Positions 62,287-64,000 of a stretch of 64,000 nucleotides of DNA are shown here, piece by piece. The position numbers and the translations under genes are program-made. Origin of the DNA: an uncultured Lacinutrix sp. (GTDB lineage Bacteria; Bacteroidota; Bacteroidia; Flavobacteriales; Flavobacteriaceae). How positions within the stretch are numbered: position 1 is the stretch's first letter; each line of letters starts with the position of its first letter. Where the stretch lies: the NCBI RefSeq assembly GCF_947500325.1, contig NZ_CANMRQ010000003.1, positions 1 to 64,000 on the forward strand, in the 5' to 3' direction. The notes below the pieces were generated by a model. The model worked only from the letters and a program-made list of their open reading frames with translations, did no database searches and was not told where the DNA came from.

Positions 62287-62665
62287 TTTATACATGTAAT
62301 TTACTATCTCAATAACAATTACCTTTTTATTCTGAAAATAGCATCACGTAATTTTTAATATTATGTGATGATTAGGGATTAACCTTTTAATTTTATCGCA
62401 TTAGTTATTAGCTTTTTTATTATTAATATTAGATAACTTAGCCAATAAAAAAGCGGCTATAGTCATAACTAAACCTCTTAATAAGACATCAACATAACTC
62501 CAACTAAAATTAATGTAAGAGTGCGCTTTCACCGTTCTAAAGAAAAGCTAAAGAATATACTTTATAAAATATCTAATGATAAAGACATTTTTGAGTTTGG
62601 ACTTGGTAGTTGTGACAGAGTAACTGAAACTGTTATGAAGCAGATAAAATAACTTATCTTATAGA
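62287..62665. other. Gene-free stretch with fragment-like frames
   Basis: A 10-bp hairpin CATCACGTAA/TTATGTGATG (62342-62351, 62361-62370) might weakly end the aminotransferase mRNA. On the plus strand, 62520-62652 reads as a protein-like tail ending FEFGLGSCDRVTETVMKQ..., and on the minus strand 62401-62532 as a short membrane-like piece (VDVLLRGLVMTIAAFLLAKL), both without a convincing start. They may be remnants of lost genes. Confidence 0.35.
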
Positions 62666-63148
62666 TTAATAAAAATTATATAATCTGGCCATACTTCTTC
62701 TTCTCTTTCTCTCTCTTCTTAACGCTCGTCGTTTTTCTCTTTTTAACTTTCTTGCAGCTACTTTTTCCTCTGACGGTATAAAAATAGAAGCTACATATGT
62801 AACTCCATTTACAATGGCAATGCTTAAATAATGTGGTATCGCAAAAAAACCTTCAAAAATATCACCAAAAGTATTACCATACTTATCTGTACAAGCTTGT
62901 CCTATATATGATTTTTTCCACCAATGTCTTGTTGCTTTGCCTGCTATACCATCTTGAGCAACTTCTACTCCTGTTATATAAACACATTTTAAATGATGCC
63001 AAGGTGTGCATTTATTCACCTGTTTTATGCCTCGATTAAATGTATTAATCGTATCATTTTTCGCAATATTAACTAAAGGTTTTTGTCCAAATACTGAAAC
63101 AGTATTTAAAACATAAATCATAATTGAATATAGTATTATTCGTTTCAC
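62666..63148 (-). CDS. Secreted protein of unknown function with strongly basic C-terminus
   Basis: A 160-residue protein with a signal peptide (to about 21, SVFGQ). A middle region has five Cys/Trp-rich spots (CTPWHHLKC, RHWWKKSYIGQAC) and one hydrophobic segment (about 110-127). The last ~35 residues are dominated by Arg and Lys (KREKRRALRRERKRRRS). I do not recognise the family. The basic tail could contact lipopolysaccharide or nucleic acid (guess). Confidence 0.7.
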   Translation of the reverse strand: MKRIILYSIMIYVLNTVSVFGQKPLVNIAKNDTINTFNRGIKQVNKCTPWHHLKCVYITGVEVAQDGIAGKATRHWWKKSYIGQACTDKYGNTFGDIFEGFFAIPHYLSIAIVNGVTYVASIFIPSEEKVAARKLKREKRRALRRERKRRRSMARLYNFY

Positions 63149-63227
63149 AGGTTATCTCTTTGGTCTTAGTATAGTTAAAAGACTTACAATTAACAAAACC
63201 TTAAATAAATTATTCCTTATTCTAATA

Positions 63228-63235
63228 TAATTTTG
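63228..63235 (+). promoter_or_regulatory. Putative -7 box of the Lacal_2735 family gene
   Basis: TAATTTTG fits TAnnTTTG exactly, 10 bp before the first ATG. No clear -33 element. Confidence 0.4.
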
Positions 63236-63245
63236 TAAAAAAAAG

Positions 63246-63419
63246 ATGATGTTTGGATTATTTAAAACAAAAAGTAAACTTGATAAGCTACATGAAGAGT
63301 ATAAAAAACTCTTAGAAGAATCATATAAACTGTCTACAAAAAATAGAACAGAAAGCGATATAAAGCAAGCTGAAGCTCAAGCAATTTTAGATCAAATAGA
63401 AGTTTTACAGCAAAGTTAA
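63246..63419 (+). CDS. Lacal_2735 family small protein
   Basis: A 57-residue cytoplasmic protein, too short for most ORF lists. It begins MMFGLFKTKSKLDKLHEEY (the second ATG at 63249 is the more usual start) and continues KLLEESYKLSTKNRTESD with an amphipathic helical end. This is the pattern of the flavobacterial Lacal_2735 family, whose function is unknown. It precedes the SDR gene by 29 bp. Confidence 0.82.
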   Translation: MMFGLFKTKSKLDKLHEEYKKLLEESYKLSTKNRTESDIKQAEAQAILDQIEVLQQS

Positions 63420-63422
63420 TTG

Positions 63423-63430
63423 TAACTTTG
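63423..63430 (+). promoter_or_regulatory. Putative -7 box of the SDR gene
   Basis: TAACTTTG is an exact TAnnTTTG match 18 bp before the SDR start codon, directly after the small-gene stop, suggesting a separate promoter. Confidence 0.45.
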
Positions 63431-63448
63431 TCAAACAAAACTTAAACT

Positions 63449-64000
63449 ATGAATTGTTTACTTACTGGTGGTACTGGAATTGTAGGAAGTCACATTATAT
63501 TCGACTGGCTCAAAAAAGCTTTTATAGATAAAACAGTAAACCATTTGTTTGTACTCATTCGTGATAATGAAACAACGGCTCAAGAGCGTTTATTGTCTAT
63601 TTTAAAAGCGCCTTCACGTCCAGAATACCTTAATGCCTTTAGTATTGAAGATTGCCTAAAAAAAATCACGGTAATTACTGGAGATTTAATATCTGTTAGT
63701 AAAACAATTTTAAATAAGTATGACTTTGATACTGTTATACATTGTGCTGGTTCTACAAACCTATCTAATGCTAATAAAACAGAAGATAAAGTACAAGAAC
63801 AAAACGTAAAAGCAACTAAACAGTTATTAACTAATCTTCCTAAGCAAGTTAATCGATTTTTATATATAAGCACAGCTTATTCATTTGGAATTCAAGAACA
63901 TAAAGTAAAAGACACTATTGCAGAATATGATGTATCGTCTTTTAGAAACCCTTATGAGAAATCTAAATTTGAAGCTGAACAATTTGTAAAGAAAACATGC
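63449..64000 (+). CDS. SDR family NAD(P)-binding reductase, thioester-reductase-like (3' partial)
   Basis: The first 184 codons of a gene cut by the window end. The Rossmann motif TGGTGIVGSHII starts at residue 6, then VLIRD, TGDL, VIHCAGSTN, ISTAYSFG and the catalytic YxxxK as NPYEKSKFEAE. The arrangement is that of the extended SDR/NAD_binding_4 group (thioester reductases and fatty acyl-CoA reductases). Whether it is free-standing or part of a larger enzyme cannot be seen. Confidence 0.88.
   Translation, partial: MNCLLTGGTGIVGSHIIFDWLKKAFIDKTVNHLFVLIRDNETTAQERLLSILKAPSRPEYLNAFSIEDCLKKITVITGDLISVSKTILNKYDFDTVIHCAGSTNLSNANKTEDKVQEQNVKATKQLLTNLPKQVNRFLYISTAYSFGIQEHKVKDTIAEYDVSSFRNPYEKSKFEAEQFVKKTC

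Overview
The window is chromosomal DNA from an AT-rich member of the Bacteroidetes, almost certainly family Flavobacteriaceae (Lacinutrix/Olleya/Psychroserpens-like; the genus is inference). Type IX secretion markers are spread through it: a CHU_C-type C-terminal sorting domain, a PorP/SprF protein, a PorE-like OmpA protein and PorQ. Promoters carry the Bacteroidetes TAnnTTTG -7 box, a 6S RNA lies beside zapA, and the last complete small gene is of the Lacal_2735 type. Almost everything is core chromosome. I see no phage, plasmid, IS element, CRISPR, tRNA or rRNA.

Layout. 1-6.1 kb: the 3' end of a giant surface adhesin built of near-identical 97-residue repeats, then a PorP/SprF protein and a PorE-like protein, forming a T9SS cargo/anchor operon. 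6.1-8.0 kb: CAP lipoprotein, pdxH, SRPBCC protein. 8.0-9.4 kb: four very small RiPP (lanthipeptide-like) precursor genes, three of them absent from a length-filtered ORF search. They form a tandemly duplicated two-gene cassette and share a 16-bp dyad. 9.4-13.9 kb: a TPR/transmembrane/AraC regulator at the end of a pyrR-pyrB-orf-rnz operon. 13.9-25.3 kb: rpsA, LysM protein, cmk, a four-repeat secreted protein, a YARHG protein, porQ, two LysM proteins and lon. 25.5-28.5 kb: an ECF sigma factor with a putative anti-sigma factor and two envelope proteins. 28.6-32.6 kb: speD, a K+ channel, a DUF4178 protein, a lipoprotein and a membrane-fused aminopropyltransferase. 32.7-37.7 kb: two modular lipoproteins, an MFS (UMF1-like) transporter and an M48 protease. 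37.9-40.9 kb: tandem msrB genes, a DUF1572 protein, a compact structured RNA-like element and lpdA. 40.9-45.9 kb: a cluster of small outer-membrane beta-barrel genes, including one pseudogene and one vestigial fragment, with aroQ among them. 46.0-55.3 kb: xerD, a PAS histidine kinase, rny, 6S RNA, zapA with a coiled-coil partner, an M23 peptidase and a TonB-dependent receptor. 55.4-62.3 kb: a lipoprotein, an ArsR/AHSA1 pair, an SGNH protein, an orphan sRNA candidate, and an operon joining a ClpP-fold/M28 fusion peptidase to three amino-acid enzymes. 62.4-64 kb: an unknown secreted protein, the Lacal_2735 protein, and the start of an SDR reductase cut by the window end.

The most interesting items are the duplicated RiPP cassette with its dyads next to a transmembrane regulator, three non-coding RNA loci (6S at 49.9 kb, a compact element at 39.4 kb, an orphan terminator-ended transcript at 57.6 kb), the ClpP-like/M28 fusion protein, and decaying outer-membrane genes at 42-44 kb. 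No RiPP maturation enzyme (LanB, LanC, LanM, radical SAM) is visible, so any such peptide system would depend on enzymes elsewhere in the genome.
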